Below, piece after piece: positions 34,919-41,645 of a stretch of 41,658 nt of DNA; position 1 is the stretch's first letter, and every line of letters begins with the position of its first letter. This DNA comes from Bacteroidales bacterium (GTDB lineage: Bacteria; Bacteroidota; Bacteroidia; Bacteroidales; UBA932). Both the position numbers and the translations under genes were made by a program. Below the pieces are notes generated by a model. That model saw only the letters and a program-made list of their open reading frames with translations. It had not been told where the DNA came from and searched no databases. The stretch covers positions 1 through 41,658 of the forward strand of contig SUYY01000019.1 in NCBI GenBank assembly GCA_015060205.1, written 5' to 3'.

Positions 34919-36253
34919 TTAGTCGATACGTCTGCACAGAAGTGTTGCTGAAGTCACGGATACCACTTCCACCTCACAGTAATCACCCGGTTTTTCACCT
35001 TTGGAAGGGAACACGCACATCTTGTTGCTTCCTGCCCTTCCGCAGAGTTCTTCCGGATTCTTCTTCGATGGGCCTTCCACGAGCACCTTCATCACCTTTC
35101 CTATCTCCTTTTCATTGCTCTTCAGGCTCATTCTTCCCTGCAGGGCTATGATTTCATTGAGCCTTGCGGTCTTCACCTCGTAAGGTATGTCGTCCGGATA
35201 TACCTTTGAAGCGAGTGTTCCCGGTCTTTCTGAATATGCAAACATGAATGCGGAGTCGAACACCACCTTTTCCATGAGTGTGAGGGTGTCCTGATGGTCC
35301 TGCTCTGTCTCTCCGCAGAATCCTGCGATGACATCGGTGGTTATTCCGCAGTCCGGCATGACGCTTCTTATCTTGTCGACCCTCTCCAGATACCACTCCC
35401 TGTCATATTTGCGCCTCATCTTCTCCAGCATCACGCTGCTTCCTGACTGTACGGGAAGGTGGATATGACGGCATATGTTCTCATGCTTGGCCATTGTATA
35501 TATGACCTCGTCGCTTATATCCTTCGGATGTGAGGTGGAGAACCTCACCCTGAGTCCGGGGTTTACCTGTGCGACCATCTCGAGAAGTCTGGCGAAATTC
35601 ACGTCCTCCCAACTGTATGAGTCCACGTTCTGACCGAGAAGAGTCACCTCCTTGTAGCCGTTATCCCAAAGTTCCTGCGCCTCCCTCACTATGGTGTGCG
35701 CGTCCCTGCTTCGCTCTCTTCCTCTGGTGTAAGGCACTATGCAGTAAGAACATACGTTATTGCATCCTCTCATGATGGAGATGAATGCCGATATTCCGTT
35801 CCTGTCAAGTCTGACCGGAGATATGTCGGCATATGTCTCTTCATGCGAAAGCAGTACGTTCATCTGCGGACTTTCCGGAGTCACCGCTTCAAGAAGTGCA
35901 GGGAGAGACCTGTATGAGTCCGGACCTGCAACTATATCGACCGTCTCGAGAAGACGGTCCTTGAGCCTCTCCGCCATGCAGCCTACGATGCCGATGACCA
36001 CGTTTTTCCTCTTTCTCTTCTGCAGTTTGAACTGGTCGATCCTGCCCCATACCCTCTGCTCTGCATTGTCCCTGATGGAACAGGTGTTTGCAAGAATGAC
36101 GTCTGCATCATCGATGGTCTCGGTCAGGGCATATCCTGCGTCCTGGAGAATGGAAAGTATGACCTCGCTGTCATTTACGTTCATCTGGCAGCCGTATGTC
36201 TCTATATAGACCTTAGGTCTCGAAGGGTCTGTTATGGGTTTTATATTGCGCAT
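34919..36253 (-). CDS. miaB: tRNA-2-methylthio-N6-dimethylallyladenosine synthase MiaB
   Basis: Radical SAM methylthiotransferase of 444 residues. The N-terminal UPF0004 domain has the three auxiliary-cluster cysteines C22 (YGCQMN), C58 (NTCSIR) and C92 (GCMAERL). The radical SAM cluster is C164, C168, C171 in CNNVCSYC, followed by IVPYTRGRERSR. A C-terminal TRAM domain ends near 440. MiaB rather than MtaB/RimO is chosen from the overall match (YIETYGCQMNVNDSE, ILANTCSIRDNAEQR). It modifies A37 of tRNAs reading UNN codons. Confidence 0.95.
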   Translation of the reverse strand: MRNIKPITDPSRPKVYIETYGCQMNVNDSEVILSILQDAGYALTETIDDADVILANTCSIRDNAEQRVWGRIDQFKLQKRKRKNVVIGIVGCMAERLKDRLLETVDIVAGPDSYRSLPALLEAVTPESPQMNVLLSHEETYADISPVRLDRNGISAFISIMRGCNNVCSYCIVPYTRGRERSRDAHTIVREAQELWDNGYKEVTLLGQNVDSYSWEDVNFARLLEMVAQVNPGLRVRFSTSHPKDISDEVIYTMAKHENICRHIHLPVQSGSSVMLEKMRRKYDREWYLERVDKIRSVMPDCGITTDVIAGFCGETEQDHQDTLTLMEKVVFDSAFMFAYSERPGTLASKVYPDDIPYEVKTARLNEIIALQGRMSLKSNEKEIGKVMKVLVEGPSKKNPEELCGRAGSNKMCVFPSKGEKPGDYCEVEVVSVTSATLLCRRID

Positions 36254-36275
36254 TTGATCAGTCTTTACATCAGCG

Positions 36276-36283
36276 CAAAGATA
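36276..36283 (-). promoter_or_regulatory. -7 promoter element for miaB-glpK-glpF
   Basis: On the minus strand TATCTTTG (36283-36276) is a perfect TAnnTTTG match 23 nt before the miaB ATG at 36253. No clear -33 TTTG is present. It is back-to-back with the promoter at 36305-36312. Confidence 0.6.
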
Positions 36284-36304
36284 GGTTTTTTCGGTGAATA
36301 TACT

Positions 36305-36312
36305 TACCTTTG
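36305..36312 (+). promoter_or_regulatory. -7 promoter element for the WHy/LEA-like gene
   Basis: TACCTTTG is a perfect TAnnTTTG match. Transcription would start near 36319, which places any upstream ATG outside the message and supports the GTG start at 36335. Confidence 0.6.
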
Positions 36313-36334
36313 CCTTGATATAAATATTACTGAA

Positions 36335-36820
36335 GTGAAAAGAAAAGGCTTATTTTTTTTGATTGCTCTCCTGTCGCTTGTGCTTCTGGCGGTTCCGGGC
36401 TGCCGTAAATATGAACAGGTGCGCATACTCTCCGGAAAGTTGGAGTCCGTGAAAATGAACGGTTTGCGCGGGGCTGACATCATGCTTTCCGTGAAGGTTG
36501 ACAATCCGGCAGGAAAGATAGTTCTTGAAGATGTCAGCGGTCAGGTGAAGCATTCTGGCAAGATTGTTGGTAACGTGGTGCTTGCTCCTCTGACCGTGAA
36601 TGCCAGGACCATCGCAGATTATCAGGTCACAGCGACAGTTGCGCTCGAAAGCGGAGTGAGCCTGTTGTATCTGATGAACTTTGCAGACCCGAAGAAACTC
36701 AAGGAATGTACCATAGATCTTTCGGTCAAGGGCAAGGTTGCTGGCGTCAGATTGAAAAGACAGTTCAAGGATATACCATTGAAAAAACTATTGGAGGAAA
36801 AATACTATGAAAAGATCTGA
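36335..36820 (+). CDS. LEA14/WHy-like small lipoprotein
   Basis: About 161 residues from a GTG start at 36335 (VKRKGLFFLIALLSLVLLAV...). The start follows from the promoter at 36305-36312 and from the signal peptide; an in-frame ATG at 36254 precedes the promoter and would add 27 unrelated residues. The signal ends in VPGC, a weak lipobox. The rest is beta-rich with SVKVDNPAGKIVLEDVSGQVKHSGK and VTVNARTIADYQ-like strands, resembling the WHy/LEA-2 fold of late embryogenesis abundant proteins that Bacteroidetes carry as small lipoproteins. The function is unknown. It overlaps the SPOR gene by 14 nt, so they are co-translated. Confidence 0.7.
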   Translation: MKRKGLFFLIALLSLVLLAVPGCRKYEQVRILSGKLESVKMNGLRGADIMLSVKVDNPAGKIVLEDVSGQVKHSGKIVGNVVLAPLTVNARTIADYQVTATVALESGVSLLYLMNFADPKKLKECTIDLSVKGKVAGVRLKRQFKDIPLKKLLEEKYYEKI

Positions 36821-37412
36821 GTTTCTCATATTTACGGTCCTTCTTTCTGTGCTTTCGGCTTTGACCGCCGTTCCGTCATATGCACAGGATATGGAAGTGC
36901 CTGAAGGATATGAACTGGTGGATTCGGTGATATACAGACCGGTCTCGGGAGTGGATACACTTCTGGCGGGCAAGGATATATTCCATATAATGCCCCTGAA
37001 GTCCAACGGAGGCATGGCTGATGTGGAAATATATCAGTCTCAGGACGTTGCCGCCGCCCTCAGACAGCAGGTTGCAGCGAATTCAAAGAGGAGCATTCCG
37101 GGCTACAGGGTCAGGATATTCTTTGACAACAAGCAGTCTGCGCGTGTGGAGTCGGAGGCGACATTGAGGCGCTTCGAGTCTTCATTTCACGGCATCAGAG
37201 CATACAGGACATATGCCAATCCATATTTCAAGGTCACGGTAGGCGATTTCAGGACTAAATCGGAGGCCATGGCTCTTCTGTCACATATCAAAAGTTCTTT
37301 CCCAAGTGCTTTTGTCGTGAAGGAGAACATCTCATACCCGGTTGTAGATAAGGATAATGCCTATGTGACGGATACAGTCAAGGTGCTCAGACCAATATCT
37401 GTCGAACAATAA
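36807..37412 (+). CDS. Exported SPOR-domain protein
   Basis: The protein has 201 residues with a type I signal peptide (MKRSEFLIFTVLLSVLSAL..., cleavage after SYAQ near residue 27). A C-terminal SPOR-like domain spans about 97-175: YRVRIFFDNKQSARVESEATLRRFESSF, then YKVTVGDFRT-type strand and MALLSHIKSSFPSAFVVKE. SPOR domains bind denuded glycan strands at septa, so a link to cell division or wall remodelling is likely. It is followed 13 nt later by rpoN. Confidence 0.8.
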   Translation: MKRSEFLIFTVLLSVLSALTAVPSYAQDMEVPEGYELVDSVIYRPVSGVDTLLAGKDIFHIMPLKSNGGMADVEIYQSQDVAAALRQQVAANSKRSIPGYRVRIFFDNKQSARVESEATLRRFESSFHGIRAYRTYANPYFKVTVGDFRTKSEAMALLSHIKSSFPSAFVVKENISYPVVDKDNAYVTDTVKVLRPISVEQ

Positions 37413-37425
37413 AAGTATCATCACT

Positions 37426-38838
37426 ATGTTGAAGCAAGGCTTAGAACTCAAGCAGACCCAGAAACTTTCACCGCTGCAGATACAGACCATCAAACTTATC
37501 GAACTCCCCATACAGGAGTTGGAGCAGCGTATCCGTAAGGAGATAGAGGAAAATCCGGTACTGGATGAGGAACAGCCTGCTGAATCGGAAGTTGAGGAAG
37601 CACCTCGTGAGGTGTCTCTCTCCGATTACAAGGAGGATGATACCATACCTTCCTACCGTCTTCGTTCTGACAATTACAATGTAAAGGACGAAAGACCTCA
37701 GTACAGCACGTTTTCGGTCAAGGAAAGTTTCACCCAGAGTCTTCAGGAACAACTTGGCTACAGGAATCTTTCCGAACACCAGTATGCAATCGGCTCCTTC
37801 ATAATAGGAAGCCTTGATGATGACGGCTATCTGCGCAGAAGTATTGACAGCATTGTGGATGATATCGTCCTTAGAGCAAATATCAGCACGACTGAAGAGG
37901 AAGTCCTCGAAATGCTCAAGGTGATCCAGGAGTTCGATCCGGCAGGTGTCGGGGCAAGAGATCTGCGGGAGTGCCTTCTCCTTCAGATAAAGAATCTCCA
38001 CAGATCCGAGGATGTTGATAATGCGGAAAAGATACTGAGGAACCATTTCAATGAGTTCACCTCAAAGCACTATCAGAAGATAATGACCCGCATGGGACTT
38101 TCGGAGGAGGAACTCAAGGCTGCAATGGCAAAGATTCTGAAACTGAACCCTTCTCCAGGCGGTCAGATTGACGATTCCTACAGCGATCAGGCGCAGCAGA
38201 TAGTACCGGATTTCGTCCTGGAATACAAGGATGGCGAACTTCAGTTGTCGATGCCGAGATTCTCCATTCCTGAATTGAGGGTCAACCGGAGATATGCGGA
38301 CATCCTTATGGAGGCGGCCAATTCGTCCGAAAGGGGAAAGAAGGAGGCGGCTGTCTTTGTCAAGAAGAAACTGGATTCCGCAAAATGGTTTGTCGAGGCC
38401 ATCAAGCAGCGTCACAACACCCTCTCCAGCACCATGAATGCGATTCTTGAATATCAGCACGACTATTTCATAGACGGCAATGAAACCAATCTCAAGCCGA
38501 TGGTGCTCAAGGATATAGCCGAAAAGACAGGCTTTGACATATCCACGATTTCACGAGTGGTGAACAGTAAATATATCGAGACACATTTCGGTATATATTC
38601 CCTCAAATATTTCTTCTCGGAAGGTCTTGAAAATCAGGAGGGTGAAGAGGTCTCTACACGAGAACTCAAGAGGGCTTTGCAGGAATGTGTCGACAACGAG
38701 AACAAACGCAAGCCTCTCACAGATGATGAACTCGTGGAGCAGATGTCTTCAAAAGGCTACAAGGTAGCACGAAGAACAATTGCCAAGTATCGTGATCAAC
38801 TTGGCATTCCGAAGGCTCGTCTCAGAAAGGAACTCTAG
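37426..38838 (+). CDS. rpoN: RNA polymerase sigma-54 factor
   Basis: The protein has 470 residues. N-terminal region I contains LKQTQKLSPLQIQTIKLIELP with the typical glutamine/leucine pattern that contacts the enhancer-binding activator, then an acidic region II (about 45-75). The core-binding domain is about 85-250. The HTH follows at about 355-385 (LKDIAEKTGFDISTISRVVNSKYIETHFG), and the RpoN box ARRTIAKYRD is at about 448-457 near the end. It directs transcription from -24/-12 promoters with bEBP activators. None of the promoters I could identify in this window is of that type. It ends 1 nt from the convergent upp. Confidence 0.96.
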   Translation: MLKQGLELKQTQKLSPLQIQTIKLIELPIQELEQRIRKEIEENPVLDEEQPAESEVEEAPREVSLSDYKEDDTIPSYRLRSDNYNVKDERPQYSTFSVKESFTQSLQEQLGYRNLSEHQYAIGSFIIGSLDDDGYLRRSIDSIVDDIVLRANISTTEEEVLEMLKVIQEFDPAGVGARDLRECLLLQIKNLHRSEDVDNAEKILRNHFNEFTSKHYQKIMTRMGLSEEELKAAMAKILKLNPSPGGQIDDSYSDQAQQIVPDFVLEYKDGELQLSMPRFSIPELRVNRRYADILMEAANSSERGKKEAAVFVKKKLDSAKWFVEAIKQRHNTLSSTMNAILEYQHDYFIDGNETNLKPMVLKDIAEKTGFDISTISRVVNSKYIETHFGIYSLKYFFSEGLENQEGEEVSTRELKRALQECVDNENKRKPLTDDELVEQMSSKGYKVARRTIAKYRDQLGIPKARLRKEL

Positions 38839-38839
38839 A

Positions 38840-39493
38840 TTATTTCTTTATTCCGTATGCGAGGTCACCGGCGTCGCCCAGGCCCGGTACTATGTAGGAT
38901 TTGCTTGTCAGTTCCTCGTCGATGGCTGCAACCCAAAGTGTGATCCTTTCTCCGTCAATATTCTTCTGGAGATATTCGACGGCGTAGGCGCTGGATATAG
39001 GGCAAACGATATGGGTGTGTTTCGGTGTGCCTTGCTCACAGAGTTTCCTGTATGCGATTTCCAGTGATGCTCCTGTGGCAAGCATGGTGTCTGCAAGAAT
39101 AAGGGTCTTTCCTTCGAGGTCGGGCGTGCTTGCGTATTCTATATTTATATGAAAGCCCTCTCCCTTGTCGTATTTTCTATATGCTGCGACGAAGGCATTC
39201 TGGGCATCATCGAAATAGTTCAGGATGCCATGATGCAGAGGAAGACCTGCTCTGAGTATGGTAGCGACAACGATATTGTCATCATGGGTGCGCATGTTTG
39301 CGATTCCAAGGGGAGTAGTGACAGACTTTTCTGAATAATCAAGTGTCCTGCTTATTTCATAAGCGAAGATTTCTCCCAGTCTTTCCAGATTTCTGCGGAA
39401 ACGCATGCTGTCCTTCTGTATGTCAATGTCGCGCATCTGGGCGACGAATTTGTTGAGAATGCTGTTGCTCTCACCGAGGTTGATGATTTTCAT
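38840..39493 (-). CDS. upp: Uracil phosphoribosyltransferase
   Basis: The protein has 217 residues. The PRPP-binding motif is KTLILADTMLATGASLEIA (about 129-147), the uracil-binding end is SYIVPGLGDAGDLAYGIKK, and RAGLPLHHGI is the conserved block before it. It converts uracil and PRPP to UMP in pyrimidine salvage. It has a full two-box promoter. Confidence 0.95.
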   Translation of the reverse strand: MKIINLGESNSILNKFVAQMRDIDIQKDSMRFRRNLERLGEIFAYEISRTLDYSEKSVTTPLGIANMRTHDDNIVVATILRAGLPLHHGILNYFDDAQNAFVAAYRKYDKGEGFHINIEYASTPDLEGKTLILADTMLATGASLEIAYRKLCEQGTPKHTHIVCPISSAYAVEYLQKNIDGERITLWVAAIDEELTSKSYIVPGLGDAGDLAYGIKK

Positions 39494-39518
39494 TGCTGTC
39501 GCTTTTGGTTAACAGTCA

Positions 39519-39549
39519 CAAATTTATCCTTTATTTTCACTCTATCAAA
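39519..39549 (-). promoter_or_regulatory. Bacteroidales-type promoter of upp
   Basis: On the minus strand TTTG (39549-39546) is followed after 19 nt by TAAATTTG (39526-39519), a match to both boxes of the Bacteroides consensus. The -33 box overlaps the radC stop codon. The leader would be about 20 nt. Confidence 0.75.
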
Positions 39550-40234
39550 AATTTTCGCATATCTGTTCATCAGCAAAACTGTAATATTCGCTTTTCGCTA
39601 TGATGACATGGTCCAGAAGAGCGATGTCGAAGGTCTTGAGTGCCTTGTTCAGAGATTCTGTCCGGTCTATGTCCGCCTTGCTGGGAAGTGCGCTTCCGGA
39701 AGGATGGTTGTGGACAAGGATCAGAGCGGAGGCCTTCTTGTCTATAGCCTTGCGGATTATGGTCTTATTGTCTATGATGGTGCTGTCGATGCTTCCGCTG
39801 CTTATCATTTCCCTGCTTATTACCCTGTTGGCCTTGTTCAGCAATATGATCCAGCACTCCTCATGGTCGAGATCTCTGGTTATCGGCTGCATGAGACCGA
39901 ATACCTTCCGGGGCGAAGACATCCGTTCACTAAGGTTTCCTGCTTTCTCTACTGCTGCTCTTCTTCCGAGTTCGAATGCTGCGGCAACTGTCACTGCCTT
40001 GCCCGGACCTATTCCGTTTATCCTGCACAATCTTTCCGCACTCATTCCTGCAAGAGTACCCAGTGTCCCGTCTCCGCTTCTGAGAAGTTCCCTTGCCATG
40101 TCTATGACATTGGTTCCGCTTCTCCCGACTCTGAGCAATATGGCCAGCAGTTCAGTGTCGCTCAATGCACCACATCCCTTGGACAGCATCTTTTCCCTTG
40201 GCATCTCATCTCTGCACAAATCTTTAAGTCTCAT
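39545..40234 (-). CDS. radC: RadC-family JAB1/MPN domain protein
   Basis: The protein has 229 residues. An N-terminal helix-hairpin-helix (LCRINGIGPGKAVTVAAAFELGRR, about 69-92) is followed by the JAB/MPN domain with a JAMM-type metal motif H175-N-H177-P-S-G...P184-S-x-x-D188. Despite the name, a role in DNA repair is not established; the MPN fold suggests a metal-dependent hydrolase. The start at 40234 fits the usual RLKDLCRDEMPREKM opening. A 7-of-8 match to the -7 consensus (TATTTTTA) lies about 65 nt upstream, but this promoter is uncertain. Confidence 0.92.
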   Translation of the reverse strand: MRLKDLCRDEMPREKMLSKGCGALSDTELLAILLRVGRSGTNVIDMARELLRSGDGTLGTLAGMSAERLCRINGIGPGKAVTVAAAFELGRRAAVEKAGNLSERMSSPRKVFGLMQPITRDLDHEECWIILLNKANRVISREMISSGSIDSTIIDNKTIIRKAIDKKASALILVHNHPSGSALPSKADIDRTESLNKALKTFDIALLDHVIIAKSEYYSFADEQICENF

Positions 40235-40341
40235 CTCTTCATTGGGTTTTAATGTCGTTCCCGTTCCTTTTACCTGAGTTCATGCAGTAAAAATACCAAA
40301 GTTCCCTCTCTCTTTCATTCATCCCGGTGTCTCCACACCAC

Positions 40342-40379
40342 TTTTTTTCTTTTTCTTACGTTTTTTTCTTTTTCTTACG
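40342..40379. repeat. 19-bp perfect tandem duplication in a pyrimidine tract
   Basis: TTTTTTTCTTTTTCTTACG occurs twice back to back (40342-40360 and 40361-40379). A 5-bp hairpin (40326-40330 with 40335-40339, GGTGT/ACACC) immediately precedes the T-tract. This would read as a terminator on the plus strand, but there is no plus-strand gene upstream for it to serve. Confidence 0.8.
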
Positions 40380-40420
40380 CTTTTCGCCCGGTTCATTCAT
40401 GAACAACAATCTTACCCCCC

Positions 40421-40509
40421 TGTCATTGCGAGGAGGACGATAGTCCGACGTGGCAATCTCATCCCGGACCCTCAGATTGCCACGGCTTCAATGAAGCCTC
40501 GCAATGACA
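40421..40509. repeat. Cloverleaf-shaped TGTCATTGCGAGG inverted repeat, copy 1
   Basis: The outer stem is TGTCATTGCGAGG (40421-40433) with CCTCGCAATGACA (40497-40509), 13 bp. Inside are three further hairpins: GGAC/GTCC (40435-40438 with 40443-40446), CGTGGCAATCT/AGATTGCCACG (40449-40459 with 40474-40484), and GGCTTCA/TGAAGCC (40484-40490 with 40492-40498), sharing a few bases with its neighbours. Repeats beginning GTCATTGCGAGG and containing GCAATCTC are scattered through many bacterial genomes, including Bacteroidetes; this is a variant. Confidence 0.85.
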
Positions 40510-40534
40510 CTGGGTGACAGTTGTTGGCTTCTGC

Positions 40535-40810
40535 CACGACGCAAGACTTTCATGCTAAACTCGTGCGTCGTGAAGGAAATCGGAGTCATTTTCCGGAATC
40601 CTTGCCACGACGCAAGAGTATAGGCCAAAACTCGTGCGTCGTTATACTTGCAGTTCCACCTGTTACGCTTTTGCTGCGAAACCGTCCCAGATGCCCTCAG
40701 ATTAAATGGTACCTGTAACGTTTCCGTTGCAAAACCGTTACAGGTACCTCTGGGGAAATGACATCAAGAGCACCGTTGCCGGAATATACGCCCTCCGGCA
40801 ACTACAGTTC
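40535..40810. repeat. Hairpin-array repeat element, copy 2 (fullest copy)
   Basis: Hairpins in order: A (40535-40550 with 40557-40572), B (40575-40594), C (40607-40619 with 40630-40642), a short stem CGC/GCG (40666-40668 with 40676-40678), D (GGTACCTGTAACG at 40708-40720 with CGTTACAGGTACC at 40736-40748, perfect 13 bp) and E (40775-40783 with 40794-40802, perfect 9 bp). It aligns with 1-245 and with 41361-41530 in the same orientation. The conserved single-stranded link between C and D contains GTTCCACCTG and ACCGTCCCAGAT. No coding potential is convincing. Confidence 0.85.
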
Positions 40811-40854
40811 AAGCGCTCCGGGCGGCTCGACCTGAAGGCCGTCCTCGCGCTTGA
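40809..40854. repeat. Large imperfect hairpin F following copy 2
   Basis: TCAAGCGC (40809-40816) pairs with GCGCTTGA (40847-40854). After a small internal loop, the stem continues from 40820-40827 with 40837-40844 (GGGCGGCT against GGCCGTCC, with wobbles). This segment has no counterpart in copy 1, where similarity ends at about 245. Confidence 0.7.
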
Positions 40855-40885
40855 CTGTTGCTCTATCGTGGTCGGGTCTGACTGT

Positions 40886-40997
40886 GACCGGTGTGACAGT
40901 TTTAGCCTGAAAAGCGGCACACCGGTTATCCGAAACTCATTAAAACGATTATCCATACCGGTGTGTCAATTCCGGGCCAAGAGATGTCACACCGGTC
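40886..40997. repeat. Four alternating ACCGGTGT / ACACCGGT half-sites
   Basis: The motifs lie at 40887-40894 (+), 40919-40926 (-), 40957-40964 (+) and 40989-40996 (-). Adjacent pairs form hairpins G (40887-40926) and H (40957-40996). The outermost pair, GACCGGTGTGACA (40886-40898) and TGTCACACCGGTC (40985-40997), is a perfect 13-bp inverted repeat, so either two hairpins or one large cruciform could form. Confidence 0.75.
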
Positions 40998-41035
40998 ATA
41001 CCAACTATTTCGGCATCATTACACGAAAAGCAGCA

Positions 41036-41146
41036 TGTCATTGCGAGGTCGCGAGCGAAAAGCAAACAGTCCTGTGGACTTTTGCAGCGAAGGAGCGTGC
41101 GGTAGCAGGAATGGACGACAGCAACCATCCCACTGTCATTGCGAGG
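41036..41146. repeat. Partial TGTCATTGCGAGG repeats
   Basis: Isolated left arms of the cloverleaf repeat occur at 41036-41048 and 41134-41146 without a matching right arm nearby. The sequence between them shows no gene that I can support. They look like degraded or partial copies. Confidence 0.6.
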
Positions 41147-41165
41147 AGGTCATCAGTCGTCCCCC

Positions 41166-41252
41166 TGTCATTGCGAGGAGGACGATAGTCCGACGTGGCA
41201 ATCTTATCCCGGACCCTCAGATTGCCACGTCGCTATGCTTCTCGCAATGACA
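41166..41252. repeat. Cloverleaf-shaped TGTCATTGCGAGG inverted repeat, copy 2
   Basis: The outer arms are 41166-41178 and 41241-41252 (CTCGCAATGACA). Inner hairpins are 41180-41183 with 41188-41191 (GGAC/GTCC) and GACGTGGCAATCT/AGATTGCCACGTC (41192-41204 with 41219-41231, 13 bp). The left 60 bp is nearly identical to copy 1 (one C to T change); the right inner hairpin is not preserved. Confidence 0.8.
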
Positions 41253-41354
41253 GTGTGAAGGTAGTTGCTCACGATGATATGAGGAATCGTAGACATTTCG
41301 CAATGACAGTGGAAAGACTATTGTTCATAAAGACATGAGGAGTCGTAGACATGC
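41243..41354. repeat. Two-unit tandem repeat, 56-bp period
   Basis: CGCAATGACAGTG occurs at 41243 and 41299, and GATATGAGGAATCGTAGACAT (41276-41296) recurs as 41332-41352 with two changes. The unit contains the right arm of the cloverleaf repeat. Copy 3 of the hairpin array begins directly after it. Confidence 0.75.
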
Positions 41355-41360
41355 TTCTGT

Positions 41361-41530
41361 CACGACGCAAGACTTTCATGCTAAACTCGTGCGTGGTGAC
41401 GGAAAACGGCGCCATTATCCGGAATCCTTGTCACGACGCAAGAGTATAAGCCAAAACTCCTGCGTCGTGACAAATATAGTTCCACCTGCTACGCTTTTGC
41501 CGCGAAACCGTCCCAGATACCCTCAGATTG
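41361..41530. repeat. Hairpin-array repeat element, copy 3 (truncated, lacks hairpins D and E)
   Basis: Hairpin A is at 41361-41376 with 41383-41398, B at 41401-41420, C at 41432-41445 with 41456-41469, and the short stem CGC/GCG at 41492-41494 with 41502-41504. Similarity to copies 1 and 2 stops abruptly at 41530, just before the position of hairpin D. Unique A/T-rich promoter sequence of the next gene follows. Confidence 0.85.
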
Positions 41531-41570
41531 AGAGAGCACTGAAAAAGTGAATATGAATGTACTATGTGAT

Positions 41571-41578
41571 TAAATTTG
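41571..41578 (+). promoter_or_regulatory. -7 promoter element for the gene at the right edge
   Basis: TAAATTTG is a perfect TAnnTTTG match in A/T-rich DNA. Transcription would start near 41585, about 45 nt before the ATG at 41631. No -33 TTTG is visible. Confidence 0.6.
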
Positions 41579-41594
41579 CATAGTTCAATATTTA

Positions 41595-41645
41595 TTCGTA
41601 TCTTAAAGCATTGAAATTCAAGAGATAACAATGCTTCAATACGAA
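41595..41645 (+). promoter_or_regulatory. Leader hairpin enclosing the start codon of the right-edge gene
   Basis: TTCGTAT (41595-41601) pairs with ATACGAA (41639-41645) and AAGCATTG (41606-41613) with CAATGCTT (41629-41636), 15 bp with a small internal loop. The ATG at 41631-41633 lies inside the right arm, and the purine-rich AAGAGA stretch that could serve as ribosome-binding site lies in the loop. As DNA it is also a dyad that a protein could bind. Confidence 0.65.

Noticed and set aside
40421..40509. tRNA gene, because of the cloverleaf fold
   Set aside because: Stem and loop sizes are wrong, there is no T-loop consensus or CCA end, and the repeat is present in more than one copy.
40706..41250. 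Plus-strand open frames across the right repeat region
   Set aside because: They translate inverted repeats (strings such as SLRGG and CEVASE from the GTCATTGCGAGG repeat) and have no plausible start signal or domain.
40421..41530. CRISPR array
   Set aside because: Repeats are dyads of different kinds and spacing; there are no uniform direct repeats with unique spacers and no cas genes.
40535..41530. Integron attC array
   Set aside because: There are no cassette genes, no integrase and no attC core-site consensus; the hairpins are tandem without coding sequence between them.
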